A stretch of DNA of 64,000 bases from Centropus unirufus (taxonomy: Eukaryota > Chordata > Aves > Cuculiformes > Centropidae): the NCBI GenBank assembly GCA_013397695.1, contig VYZI01000083.1, positions 558,001-622,000 on the forward strand. Direction: 5' to 3'. The notes under the pieces are model-generated. The model was not told where the DNA came from and did no database searches. It saw nothing but the letters and a program-made list of their open reading frames with translations. The first letter of the stretch is position 1; each line of letters starts with the position of its first letter. Shown piece after piece: positions 1 to 11,975 of the stretch. The position numbers and the translations under genes are program-made.

Positions 1-1229
1 GGGCAAGAATAACCCCAAAGCAAATGAACTTGGATTTGAGCGCCTCGCTCCAGACTTGAGAACAGATGTTCAACAGGATGTCAGGAGGGAAGGGATTGCT
101 GGTTGTGTGTTTAGAAATTGTTTTGGATCAATTGACTATGGAGAGCATGCCAACCTGCAATCATAAAACTTGCCTCCTTGATCCATGATTTACACAAACT
201 AGGTTCCAAGGAAGCTTCTGGGTCACAATGGGGAATGGCTGTCCTATAATCCGACCTCCAGCAGTGTCCAAAGGAAGAGAAACCAGACACCACACAGAGA
301 AGCTCGTTAAAGACACATGGAGCTCATACTGAAGCTGATCAATTACTATTTTTTTTGTTAGTTGCTATTGTGTCTCCTCTACAGAGTAACATGCTTGTGT
401 CAGAAAGACACCTCTGTGTCCCAAACAGACTGGTCTGAAGTGTGCCTGAGTGAATGCCTGGGAGCTTGTACTGTGAGTTTGGGTTAGCTGAAGTTAAACT
501 GAAATCCTTCTGCCACGGTTCTCTGTTAACCTAGATGGGCAGTGTAGAAGCTGTAGAAGAATGGGTTTTGTGCTAGCCTGTCCTGGATAAAACTTACATG
601 TGATTAGGAACAGGTTTTTGCCATAAAAGCTCACACTTTTCCCCCCAACTTTGTTAACAGGGGGCACCTGGCTGGTGTTTTTCAGCTGGAGACCCCAGTT
701 CTACATGAAGCTTCATATTCCCAGCTCCCTGCCTTGCCTGCTGCTTGGCGCAAATACAATTGGTGCTCCTCTTGGAGGCAGGACATGCACAAGTTCTGTG
801 CTAGGAAGCTCCTTTTGGTGAGTGTTGCATGACTCCTGTGTTGAGGGTTGCTGCAGCCTTGTGTCTGAAATGCCTTAGTTTCTTCAGGGATCCTGACACG
901 TCTCACAGCACAAGGTAGGTGAGATATCAAGGGCTTCTGTGCAAAATGTGGCAATAGCATCTATTCTGATGTGTTTCCCAAGCTGATGCCACACTTCCTG
1001 GCCCCTACCACGTCGGCTTCCCCATATGGATTTTCCTTGAGTTTTCTCTGAGATTCCTTTCAGATTCTCATCCAGCCTGCCTGCTACTGAGGCTTCCTCA
1101 CTCCTTGAACGCTGGGGGGAAATTTCCAGCTGTTGTAGATATCCACTCTGCATGGCTGGTTATGAATTCTTAGGATCCAAGTGGTAACAAATGCCGGTGA
1201 ACACAACCCTTGTGCCCTCGCATACTTAC
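1..1229. other. Unique non-coding sequence, no gene recognised
   Basis: There is no recognisable gene or repeat. Short antisense open frames cover 682-1153, but they lack splice context, show no known domain and have chance length. Composition is mixed, with scattered pyrimidine tracts. The stretch would be downstream intron if the minus-strand exon candidate at 1230-1298 were real. Confidence 0.5.
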
Positions 1230-1298
1230 CTTTTGGCCAAAATGCATTTTCCTGCCAGTCTGTGTCAGACTTGCATTGCAGAGTGGTGCTTCTTAACG
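1230..1298 (-). other. Exon-like segment, minus strand (unverified)
   Basis: Read on the minus strand, this 69-bp segment follows an acceptor ending TTGATCTCAG and ends in AAAAG directly before GTAAGTATG, a full-consensus 5' splice site. One frame is open throughout (2 nt, 22 codons, 1 nt) and reads LRSTTLQCKSDTDWQENAFW, then PK. The same frame stays open for 111 codons over 1084-1419, so the open frame alone is weak evidence. I do not recognise the peptide. The acceptor's pyrimidine tract is only moderate, with a possible branch site about 25 nt upstream. Introns contain many such pseudo-exons, so coding or lncRNA status is unproven. Confidence 0.2.
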
Positions 1299-4200
1299 CT
1301 GAGATCAATACATGAATATTACTGATTCTATTGATATTAAAAACAATGGTAAACGTACTTTTGAGGATGCAACAGGTTGAGTGGCAAATGCCCTTGGATG
1401 TATCTTTGAGGGACACCACAGGAAATAGCTGCTTTATTTAATAATGTGACGTGCTTCTAATAAGCATCTTTTGTAGTAATTTGTAGAGGGTTCTGTTAGG
1501 CTGAGGATAGGCATTTCCATAAACAGGGATATGTGTTGAAATTAAGCCTAATTAAGGAGGAAATTATACAAGACTTATTTGGAGGAGTGTAGGGTAATGG
1601 TCTATCCTGATTCATTTTAAAGTATTTCCACTTGGTGGAATGAGATTTGCAGTGACTCCAGAGGCAAAAATCCTTAGAGAATTAGATGAGAGTGGTTAGG
1701 ACAATGCTAGTGACATATTACCAACAGTAAATGACTCATTAAAGCCCCATAAAGAATTGTGCCAAATGGACACAAGTGGAATTTCTGCCAAACAGAAGTA
1801 TTGTCAAAAACCATTAATATTTAGCATCACCTAATTTACATTACTTACTGCTCCTTTATTTTTAAAAGTTTAAAGATTTTTCTTCACCTGAAACCTAATA
1901 GCTATTAGGAATGCATCCCTCTTCTGGAGACCAAATGATTAAAAGTAGTGGCAGGATGCAATGCATAATATTGTAAATAATACTTAGGTTCACAGATATC
2001 TTTTGCTCTGATATATTTTTTTGTGCATTTTGTTCATCTAATTTAGTGGGGTTTTTTAATTGAATCTCTATTTTTCTCAGGGCAGGCTTCATGCTCTATC
2101 TAAAAACCTGCATGTTATTTCTTGCCTTCCCTTCTTTTACCTCCCTAGGTGAGCTTGGACAGCTTTTCAGTTTGTATTAGGGGCAAGAAAGGGGTGGGAA
2201 AAGTTACTTTAAGAGCCTGAGATCATTTTATAACTTTTTTTTTGTGTACTTGCATTTGGTGATCCAACTTCCACCTAACTCCCTGCACCAAGGCTCCTGA
2301 TAAATGTGACTCATGATATTATTATCTTTATCTGCCAATTAGATGTCATCGTGATGAGATGCAGCCCCATGCAGACATAGCTGAAATACCTGCAATGCTG
2401 GTTTATGCCAGTTAAGTGTCTGCGTTCCCCTCTACTTTGCACACATCAAATGTAGCTTCAAAAGCAACCATAAAGAAACACATGGCTGTTAAGGTTGTGT
2501 CCCAACACTGGGTGTAGTATTTTAGTGAATATTTGATCATCTTATTCACTCCTAAGTAGTCTTTAGCTGAATTGTTAATTCCTAATTAGATTCCAAGAAT
2601 AAATATTTCTCTGCTCGCCATTGATACTTCTGGAACAAACTTTGCAAGAAGGTTCAGCTGTCGCTTTCGGCTGCTCTTGCCGTTATGATTTCTTGATTAG
2701 TTCTCTCCAGTGTGCTGTGCTGAGCAGTTTTCTGAGCAGCAAGCATTCAGCTGACACAGACTGATTCTACAACTTGCTGAGCATTCCTCCCTAGCATGAT
2801 AACCTCCACCAGTTTCATTAGGATTTGACGTTATTCAGTGGCTTCCAGGGATTCTCAAGAGCCGTCCTTTATTTGTGTTGATACCATATGAAAATAAGGA
2901 TTGCAGGGATTGTAATTCAAGCTCTCGTATAAATATCTGAGAAGTCAGTAATAAATAGTCCTAATTAGTAGACAGAAATGAAGTGCTTTAATCTAAACTA
3001 CATGAGCACAAGAAACAGATGGGCTTAAGTGCAAATAATTCTCTTTTTTATAACAAGCTCTGTTTTTCACTTTTTAATATCTATCACTGCAATTCAGTTT
3101 TTTTTTTAATTTGCCAATTTATGGTTTCAGTGAATCTCAAGATACTTGGGGATGCTGCTCAAATTCTCCTAAGGAAGATGTGGGTTCTTGTTAATTAAAT
3201 TAATCCATTTTAATTAATATCTCTGTACCCAGGAAGTGAAAGCCTGACTTTGCTTCCTTCCTTTATTCCTTTGGGAAATGAGTTCTGCATCTGAAAGGAG
3301 GATTTAGCTCTATTGAACAGAACAGAATTGTTTTTAAACAGATCTACTCGTAGCGCTGTATTAATAACAGACATTCAGTGAGGCACTTCTACAGCTCATT
3401 CATAAATCATATCTCTGGTCTGATTCACTTAGTCCAAAGCGTGTTGGGCTACCATGCATCTGCTCTACAGTCCTTGTGAAGTAGGGCATGTACTTCAGGG
3501 GAGCATCACACCAATTTAGTGCATAATTGAAATCTGCAGCAAGGCTGCAGAACCCCCAGCTCCTATCTAGGAGCTGTGCCATCGTGCACTTGGGCTGTAA
3601 CAGCCTATTCATACACACACACTAAATCCGATGCAGCACAAAAATTTGGCTTGCACACGCAACCGGCTGTGCCGTGCGAAAGAGTTGAGTTTCTGCTTGA
3701 GGAGCAAGCTTCTTCCCAGGATCTCCAGTCTGGCTGTGCATATCTTAAGCGGTAGTGAGGCTGCCCGGGTAATCCTGGGAACATATATGTTAGTCTAAAT
3801 TCAGCTGTGACTTCTCCAGCAGAAAGTTCAGTCTCCCTGTGCTCCATGTTCTGTCCTGTGGTGCATAATCACCCAGTCTGACTCAAAGCACTGAGTAAAA
3901 AACAATGTGATTCTGGCACCAGTTTCTCATCTTTCAAGGCAATAAGTCTTGCTCTACTCACTCTGACAGTGAGAACTGGGCAGCACGGGGTTCTTTTGTA
4001 TTCTGCATTGTCACAAATAGCACTTAGTATGTGCTAAAAAGATATCGATCTCTCTCCCTCAAGTCCTAAACCTTCTTGTAAATCAGTACATCTCATTAAG
4101 TGAAGCACTAGAAAATAATAAGAAAGCCTGGATCTAGCAGTTTCTCTGAAAAGGTACTGGATCCTGTACTGGTGCCTGGCGCTGCTGACCTGATGTCCTG

Positions 4201-4824
4201 TCAGTGCCACAGCCCAGACACGGTGCCTGGTTGGGTTAAAAGTGTTTCTATGTGAAAGATTCAATTTCCCCTCAACCTGACATCTAAAATAAGATGACAT
4301 GTTTCAGCACCAGACTCTGAACTCCCACCTGACCAGTAAATGTCAGGACACTGACAACTTCAATCCAGGGGTGGGTGTCTTAGCGCCCTTGTGATGTGGC
4401 CATGCCGGAGGAAAGAGGCAGAGGTACAGAGTTTATTGTGAGCTTCTAGGTGCTGAGGCTGGTGTCTGATATCACTTGGTAGGTGTGGTTGAGCTGTTTC
4501 TGGAGTCCCTGCTGGCTACAAAAGAAGCTTGAGGTCCTAGCTTCACAGCTATGTGAGATGATGTGGAACCTCATTTCTTCTCCTTTCATTTTGCCCCAGG
4601 AAGCCTTTTTTCTTTCAGACAGAACGAGATATGCTTTCAGAGGCTCTTGTGGGGCTGATTCTTCAGATGTGGGATATCTTAGCTGGCTCACCAAATGGTC
4701 CTATTTTCAGACTATACCTTTGTGACAGCACCTTAGGATTCTCCAGACTGTTTTGTTTACTCTGGGAAGCTGTTTGAAACACTGCTCAGCCACGGTCATC
4801 TTTCTGTCTGCCCTACCTCTAGGT
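1299..4824. other. Unique AT-rich sequence; conserved-element-like patch at 2520-2960
   Basis: No gene is seen. The stretch is AT-rich with long T runs at about 2237-2245 and 3099-3108. The palindromic octamer TTAATTAA occurs twice 19 bp apart, at 3191-3198 and 3210-3217. At 2520-2960 several TAATTAG-type and TTGATTAG-type homeodomain sites lie close to retained CpGs (around 2618, 2661-2669 and 2682), a texture typical of avian conserved non-coding elements. That last reading is inference. Short open frames at 3400-3847 and 4034-4300 are unconvincing. Confidence 0.4.
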
Positions 4825-5078
4825 GATCATGGAATCACAGAATCACCTGAGTTGGAAGGGACCCAAAAGGATAGAGTCCAACTCCTGTCCCTGCATTGAC
4901 ACCGTGGGGCTGAGGGTGTTGGCTAAATGTTTCTGGAATATTGTCAGCCTTGGTGCTGCAACTGCTTCCCTGGGAGCCACTCCAGTGCTCCACCACACTC
5001 TGCATGGGAAACCTTCTCCTAACGTCCAGCCTAACCCTCCCCTGGCACATTTTCCTCTTGTTCCCTCTGATCACTCTA
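4825..5078 (-). mobile_element. CR1 LINE 3' end, 5'-truncated, antisense
   Basis: The plus strand opens with the inverted CR1 tail, two diverged copies of the 8-bp terminal unit (GGAATCACAGAATCACC, 4831-4847). It continues with GTTGGAAGGGACCC, the AGTCCAACTCCTG block (4875-4889), CTTCCCTGGGAGCC (4965-4979), AACCTTCTCCTAACGTCCAG (5009-5028) and CCTCCCCTGGCACA. These follow in the order expected for the reverse complement of the 3' untranslated end of avian CR1. The copy is about 250 bp, severely 5'-truncated as most CR1 copies are, and carries no ORF2 coding sequence. Divergence from the remembered consensus suggests it is not recent. Antisense and sense open frames across it (4823-5249) are repeat artefacts. 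The 5070-5090 boundary is approximate. Confidence 0.9.
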
Positions 5079-8015
5079 ATCCCACTCCAGATTTGTGCAC
5101 TGGCAAAGGGGTTATTTGATAAATGGATGTTTTGGTGTTGCCTGACATCTGTCAGCGTGGCTGGTGTTACACAAGGAGAGCACCTGCAGTCATCATTGAT
5201 GCCTGAAGAGATTTCCCATAAGAAAAAAAGCACATTTCAGTTGACCTGACCCACTGTCTCTCTTCCCTCATCTCCTCTCTTCATGGTGTGCAGGTACTGA
5301 ACCTGTTTCAGCTGGGCGGCTTATATTAATACATTGCTTACTGATCAACTAGGCTGGCAGGAAAACAAAGAGAATATCAGAAAACAGTAGCATAATTCTG
5401 TTCCCAGCTGGAGAGCTCCTCTTCTACCTTGTCAGAGCTGGAGATGTGATATGGGTCACAAACCCCGTTTTACTGGCAGTTGTTACTTTTGGGATTAGAT
5501 TGATACTTGTCTGTGTCCTAGAATTAGTAGAACTGCCTGCAAGAATATATTTCAGAGGTGATTTCCTATCAGTGCTGGATGCTTCTGAATTTAATTCTGC
5601 TATTCAAGACAACATTTACTTTTCTAATACCTAAAACCATATGCAGCCCTCACCAGACAACCTGCGGGTAAAGGGAGAAAAGAATAATACACGTGAGAGG
5701 ATTAGGCATAATATGGATTGTGAAGTCTTATGTAAAACAGAAAATCATATTTTTTGAGATGTTTTGCAAAGAAATAGTGCACTTGGCAGGGCATTTAAGT
5801 TACCTGTCATTTACACCTGGAGGATCAGCAGAAAAAACTTAATACTGCTTACACTCTTAGGAATGATTGTCTTTGTAAGGCAGCTATCTTTGCAGCATTA
5901 GACAAGGCGAGAAATGTCAGGTTTGTCATCTCCAATAGCTTCTTTATAAAGTGCAAGTGACTTAATTTCAAAGGACCAAACTGAGTACCACATTTTCTTT
6001 CTGTTTCTAACTCCTCTTCTGCTACACTCTTACGAAAACCAATGGCCCAATATTTTACACTCTTCCCCAGTGAGTGCTTGTCTAAAAAAATAATCTTAAC
6101 ATCGCTGCAAGAATGAGGGCTGGAGTAAATGGATATGGGTGGGATGTCTCTGGGTGCTGAGACTCCTGGTTCAGGTAGCCTCCTACTAGGAACCCCTGTG
6201 CACGGGACGGAGGCACAGCTAGGCTCAGTTCATGTTTTTTCCTGGATCACTCTTTTCTGCTTTCTCAACCCTCTGTTTTTAAAGATATTTTGCGGTCTGT
6301 CCTTGAAAATTGTTACAAATGGCCTAGTTAAGCAGGGAGAGGATTACTACTTATCTATATTATATTTATTCCAATTTCTGCTTTAAACATTGTTTTATGT
6401 AAATTTACCATGGCATTTAATTCCCTCCATTTATACACTTGACTTATTGCATTTTTACAAATACTTATTGCCATTATTTTAAATATCAGTCCCACATATT
6501 CCCTAGCTACACAGCCCTATTTATTATTTCTCTTTCATTCTCATTCATTATAGAAGCTAAAATAAAACCATGGAGGCAAGGACAGGTAGATTTCAGCATG
6601 GGCTGAAGTGCTGTGGTTTAAATTGTCATAGAGCAGAACCTGGAAACACTGGAGGAATAATCAATTGAGGCATAAAAACATGCTGCAATTTTACCCTTCT
6701 CCTTTGACTGTTCTGTGTCTGCTAGCCTCAAAGCCAACTGCTTTTGTTGTTGGAAAGGCTGGGTAGAATAACATGTTGTGGGCTAATTTAGCTCACTGCT
6801 GAGCACTGCTGCCCAGCAGAGCCGAATAGATATATCTGCTGTCAGTCTGCAGCACCGAAAACAGAACTGTCAAGTCACTCCCACAGTAAATGGTTGTTTT
6901 CCCCACACAGCTAATGCAGTGGTACAGAACAACTGGGCGACCAGGAACAAAAAAAAAAAAAAAAACCAAACCAGAAAGGCCAAAATGGCCAAAAACCAAA
7001 GATGGTGGATTCCCTGACAGGATAAACTTGGCTGTGCTGTATTCATATGTGCTGTAATATAAAAAATACAGTTTCTCCTGTGTCTCGCAGAGGTCACAGC
7101 ACAGCATGGCTGGATCTTTGTACTTAAAGGAGTACCTGCAGCTTCCCAACAGAACCCTGCTAGTGGAAAAATGGATCTGCTCAGTGCAGCCAAGAGACTG
7201 AGGCTTGGCTCATAGAGGGATGAGGATCCCAAACCAGTGAAGCTAGGTGGAAAGATGTGTAGAATTATTTGAGCACTGAAGAGACGCTGAGAAACCCGTG
7301 ACAATAAATAATCTGTTCCACTTCAGTGGTGGAAACTGATTTTGCACCTATCTAGAGAGATAAATATGAGAAGAGTTTCAGTCTTAAGTCTAGTAGGAAT
7401 CAAACTTTCAGACTGACAGTTCAATTGTTTTCAACTACTTTTTACTATATGACTAATGTAAATTTTTTTAAGCAATTTAAACTTTCCTTGCTGAATGGAG
7501 AGCTATGGGTTCTCCATCACAGAAGCAAGAACCTTGGCTGCAGGTGAGATGATCTATTAGAGAAGAGCCAGATCCAAAGGCAGCAGAAGAGCTGCACTGA
7601 GTTTTTCCCAGCTTCATAGAGAATTGAATCTATTTCAGCCCAGGGACAAAATACCATATCACTTACGTTTGAAGAAATGACTGCAGAACATTTGCTACAA
7701 TTGCTCATTTACTGGTCCTTTTTCTGGCTTTCACACCCTGACGTCCTGCCTCTTGAGCACTGGGGTTGTGTGAACAAAACGCTCCTGAGTGAGTGGTTGT
7801 CTCCAGCAGCAGGTTTTGCCAGCACCTTTCGTGTGGTGCCCCTGCAGAGGGCACTTAGCATTTTGAATATAGAGAGCAGGCAAAGAAAAATGCTTCTTAG
7901 TGCTGGCTTCACGGGATAATCAGAGTTTAAATGTAAAATTTATCTTCCAGAAGAAAACAGATGCAGAATTCTAGTGGCCAGGAATTCAAGCACCACAGGT
8001 CAAACAAAATCACAA
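5079..8015. other. Unique sequence without a recognised gene
   Basis: No gene or classifiable repeat is seen. An A17 homopolymer lies at 6949-6965. The longest minus-strand frame of the window (6870-7304, 144 codons) runs through it and encodes a poly-Phe stretch there, so I treat that frame as chance. The interval 6380-6560 is particularly AT-rich. Confidence 0.45.
6949..6965. repeat. A17 homopolymer
   Basis: Seventeen consecutive A residues. There is no recognisable processed transcript immediately upstream. Birds have little LINE machinery for poly-A retroposition, so a simple homopolymer is likelier than a retrogene tail. Confidence 0.9.
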
Positions 8016-8034
8016 TCTCTCTCTCTCTCTCTCT
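8016..8034. repeat. (TC)n microsatellite
   Basis: Perfect TC dinucleotide run of about 19 bp. It produces the RERERE-type peptide in the antisense frame at 7927-8247, which is therefore not a gene. Confidence 0.95.
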
Positions 8035-9284
8035 AGTGCTCCACTTAAAGACTGCGGAAAAGGAATAGCATATTTTCCTGCCACTCCTCATCCACTTTAT
8101 CTTTGAATAGGAAGATGTTTTTCTCCTTGGAAGTGATGAAGTATTTAGATTACTTGCATGTGCGTGTCTCCTGTTTATAGCAGGGAAGCACAGAGGACAA
8201 AGGTGAGCCAATGGGTTTAAAACAATACTGCACAAGTAATGTTGCATGCACTAATATTACACGCCTCGTTGCATCTTTGGTTATTCATTCCTTATGCCAG
8301 TCCTCTGGGACAAAATCAATGAGACGTTTTATGTTATGCTTCAAAGTCATCATAATTGTTTGTTTTGAAGCAACATTTTTTTTTTCCCCTTTTGTCAACC
8401 AAGCAATTTGCTGAAGTGCCCAATTTTACAACAACAGTCAGGAACAGAGTCAGAAGCTTTTTAAAAATCATTTGAGGAGGGGAAAACCCAACAACAACAA
8501 ACCCCTGTGCTGGAGTGCTGTGTTTATAACATGGAATTCTCCCCAAAGGGGAATCATAATGCAGGAATAAAAGATCCCCATAGCGCTTGCTGCAAACCCG
8601 AGTGTTAAACATTAGTTGTACGTGTGTGACAACAAGGTGTCTTTGCATAATTAAAGCACCTCAGAAGATGTGTAAGGCAAGATATCCCACTGTCAATTAG
8701 CCGCATGACTGGTCAAGTTTCCACATAGAAATCCTGCGTATTTCTTCTTTGGAGAAGAGCAGAGCCATGCTTGACCTTTTCTACCTGCCCAGGGGATGTT
8801 GCCGTGTAATCCTTTGCACTGTATTACCTATACCTGAATCTGGGCTTTCTGTGAAAGCCTGAGTCATGAGTTAAGAGCTGACTAACGAGTATGATGTTTG
8901 TATTAACATCCAACAGCCCTGACAGCAACTGCAAAAGCGGCGGTTTCAGACATGGTACAAACACTTGGTAACGAGCTCCTCCAGTGCTTCTCAGCAGATG
9001 TCGAACCACTTTACTGTCAGTCCTGGTCTCTCTTGTGTGCCCGGGAGCTGAGGCACGCAGCAGTGCTGTGATTCCCTGGCGGCAGCCCAGAGGCTCCAGT
9101 TGGCCAGGGGAGAAATGAGGCTGGAAAATCAGGCAAGCCTTTGTCCAGGCTGGCCCCCAAATCCTACAGTATGAAGCTTGGAAAAGCCACTTGAGGTCTC
9201 TCTCTCTGCAGTCCATGAATCTAAACTCAAGGCCTCCTCGCTAATTAGGAGATTATTCAGGAATGGCTAAAATTGAGGCGTACT
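8035..9284. other. Unique sequence, no gene recognised
   Basis: Nothing classifiable is seen. A minus-strand frame at 8824-9216 (130 codons) has no domain, no splice context and a chance-level length. Confidence 0.4.
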
Positions 9285-9305
9285 GGGGGGAGAGGGTGGG
9301 GGGGG
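9285..9305 (+). other. Possible G-quadruplex run
   Basis: The plus strand has six G, then AGA, three G, T and eight G. The eight-G block can supply two G3 tracts with a short loop, so four G3 tracts fit within 21 bp and meet the usual G3N1-7 rule. Folding and function are inference. Confidence 0.5.
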
Positions 9306-11961
9306 AAGGAGAAAAAAGGCAGCAGCGTATTGTGAACAGCCCTGTGCTTTAGTAAGACCCTCTGGGGATGATACTTGGCTGCTTGTAAGTGTATTTAACA
9401 TAAAACAGAGATGATTGAAAAATGTAACTTGTGGCTCCCTGGGGCAGTTTGCCATTCACAGGATCTAGGACAGCAAGCAGCACTGGAAGAAGACGTGGAA
9501 GCAGCCCTGCTCACGTTGGCCCTACAGGCAAGAACAGCCTTGTGTGCACTCAGGATTGGATGTGATGATTAATTCCTTCAGCACTTGTGAAAGCCACTTG
9601 TTTACAACTCTTATTAAATTCTTTTCTATGCTCCTGTAGAAAATACGTGTTTCTTAAGATTTGATAAGGTGCATTAGCCTGTGATGTCTGGTAAGCACTT
9701 CATAAAAGCAGAGACAGTGGAGCTGGAAGGCCAAAGCCATTAGTGGCATTCTGTCGAGTTCAGTGGGCTTATCCCCTGGATGGATTTTGCATGTATTCTG
9801 TAAAATAGGTAAGTATTTGACTAAAATTAGTCAAATCCTCCAGAGCCTAATGGAGCACTTATGGGCTCTGGCAACTTAACCCAATGTTTAATTTGCACTA
9901 ATCTAGCCAAGACTGCAGAAGCATGAAATATGCTCTACAGGGAGAGCGTGGCTCTTTGAAGTTAGTGGTTTAATTCCCCTTGTCTCTGATGGGAGCAGGA
10001 CTGAGTTTTATGTGGCATTTACTCCTGCTATTGTAGACAAAAATATTTTAAAATATGAATTAATTTTGCCTATATTTGGGGAAATTCCAATTTTCTGAAT
10101 TCATTAAAATCTTATCAACTTCCAGGAGAGGCTGCACAGCTGTAGTTGTGAGTTCTGCATATCCTCTATGTAGGTATGGACTGTAAGAACCTGCAGGTTT
10201 CACTTCTTGGTGTGCATGTGTGTGGAACACTTACTAGCTAATAGCAGTGGGAAGAGAAAGAAAGGAAAACAGCTCTTTGTACAGCAGCAGGAAGTCAACT
10301 GACACTTAATCCAATCTTTTATTTTTTTTATGGGGATTCTGTAAGCACCAACAATTCAAAATGGATTGTTTGTGTTCACCTCCTTCATTTGGATTCTCAC
10401 AGCTTGGCAGTCAGTCTGCCCTCAGCAACAAGCTGCTCTCTGGACATGGAGTACATGGGGTGAGATCCCAGCAGGACCAGGAGCTGCAGCCAGCAGTGGG
10501 CAGCTGGGAAGTGGGGATGGAGCACTCTGATGTGCAGTTCCTCAGCCAGATAAGTGACTGTTTCAGTTTATCCTTTTGACAAGAGCAGAGGTTTTCTATT
10601 TTAGACAGTTACAAAAGGTGAACACGTAGTGTTTAGGGGGGAGGCAGCTCAAGCAGTGATCTGGGTACTGAGAAATAGGGAAAAGGAAGAAAAAGTGCCT
10701 TTGAAATGATCCCACTTAACCACCAAGTAACTATTACCATGGCGCAAACCGAAATTGATGTGCTGCCTCCACAACACTTTGATTCACTCCTGCGGCCAGG
10801 TGCTGAGAGTGAGTGTAATAATACAGGGTGTTATAACAGAGAAGCTCACAGGGGAGCAGACAGGCAAGACAGTAGGCAGAAAGCAAGCTGTCTGCTCCAC
10901 AGACACTTCAAAGGGTGAGGAAATCTTTTTAAGGAAGTTATTGTCAGAATCTACATAAGAGTTCCCTGTGATGTTAATGCCCACTGTTACTGTTCTCTCC
11001 CAGCAAAAAGCATTTTTATCCTGGTGAGCTGACTTTCCCCATGGTGGGGTGACAAGTGCCCCCCTGGCCCTTTTGTTTTACTTGCAGATTTCCTGCTTTT
11101 CTAGCCCACTGTCCCTGCTTCTTTGAGTGGAAGGTTCAAAGTGGCAGAGCCACTATCCTCATTTTATAAGTGCAGAGACACACGAAGAGTTTATTTTAGT
11201 CCTAGGAAGCACCGCAGATTCCCACACTTCTATTCTTCCCCTTAATCTATCTGAAACCTCAAATATCCAGAGGACTGTATATAAAGGAGAGGGACTGCTG
11301 TTTCCTTTCTGCTTCTCAGTTTCAACGCTTTCTGCCAGTGGATGCTGACAGCAACCTACTACAAATGGAATCACTGCTGACTTTAGATGCTATTTCCCAA
11401 GCCTGTTTCCTCTAGGCTACGTTATGACACACTGGTATCGTCTGTTACTCCAGCAGTTTCTAGCATTTACTGTAACAGCCCTCATGTCACATCTGCCTTC
11501 CTTACACTTGAGGTGCAGCTTGAGGCAGGTGGAGGAAAAGCAACACAGAGAAATCCTGAAGCTCCTCTTTTTTTTTTCTGGCACTCTGCTAACCTGGCAT
11601 GAGCAGGGTTGCTGTGGAAATGGAGGAGGCAAAATCACATTCAGAAATGTACTGGCAGGAGGTGTTAGGGGAGCGTGTTAATATATCAACCCCACTCTGA
11701 GTGGTACAACCACCCTTGCACTGAGAAAATTGATTTGTATTGGATTCTGCTGATGTAGCAAACCAAAGCAGCAAGTCAATTTGGGGCAGAAGATGGAAAA
11801 AAAGAAGTGGCTTGGTTTATTAATCTCAAAAGCGACAGGACTACATTAACCAAACCTGGAATCTCCCAGAATGAATCGATTTACTTCTGACGCCCTTATC
11901 TTGATTTTTCTGACTCTCTCAGTCTGGATTTGCACGTACTGCAAACTTTGGTATTCATATT
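9306..11961. other. Unique sequence, no gene recognised
   Basis: No gene is seen. There is a consensus 5' splice-like site at 9808 (AATAG before GTAAGT), but the upstream frames close within a few codons. A short perfect inverted repeat (CCCCA, 3-nt loop, TGGGG) sits at about 11037-11049. Confidence 0.4.
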
Positions 11962-11975
11962 CCACTAGGGGGTTT
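11962..11975 (+). promoter_or_regulatory. CTCF-like core motif
   Basis: CCACTAGGGGG matches the CCASYAGGGGGC core of the vertebrate CTCF matrix except for T in place of the final C. This is a single-motif match, so occupancy is unknown. Confidence 0.3.

Noticed and set aside
4823..5249. Cluster of three overlapping open frames
   Set aside because: They lie across the CR1 3' untranslated end, so they are repeat artefacts.
6949..6965. A17 as a retrogene tail
   Set aside because: No processed gene sequence upstream and no flanking duplication identified.
6870..7304. Longest open frame (minus, 144 codons)
   Set aside because: It runs through an A17 tract giving poly-Phe, and shows no domain and no splice or promoter support. 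The length is compatible with chance in 64 kb.
8274..8290. TCTTTGGTTAT resembling mature miR-9
   Set aside because: The match stops after 11 nt and no star arm is visible.
9690..9812. Consensus donor AATAG/GTAAGT
   Set aside because: Upstream frames are closed close to the site and no paired acceptor gives an open segment.
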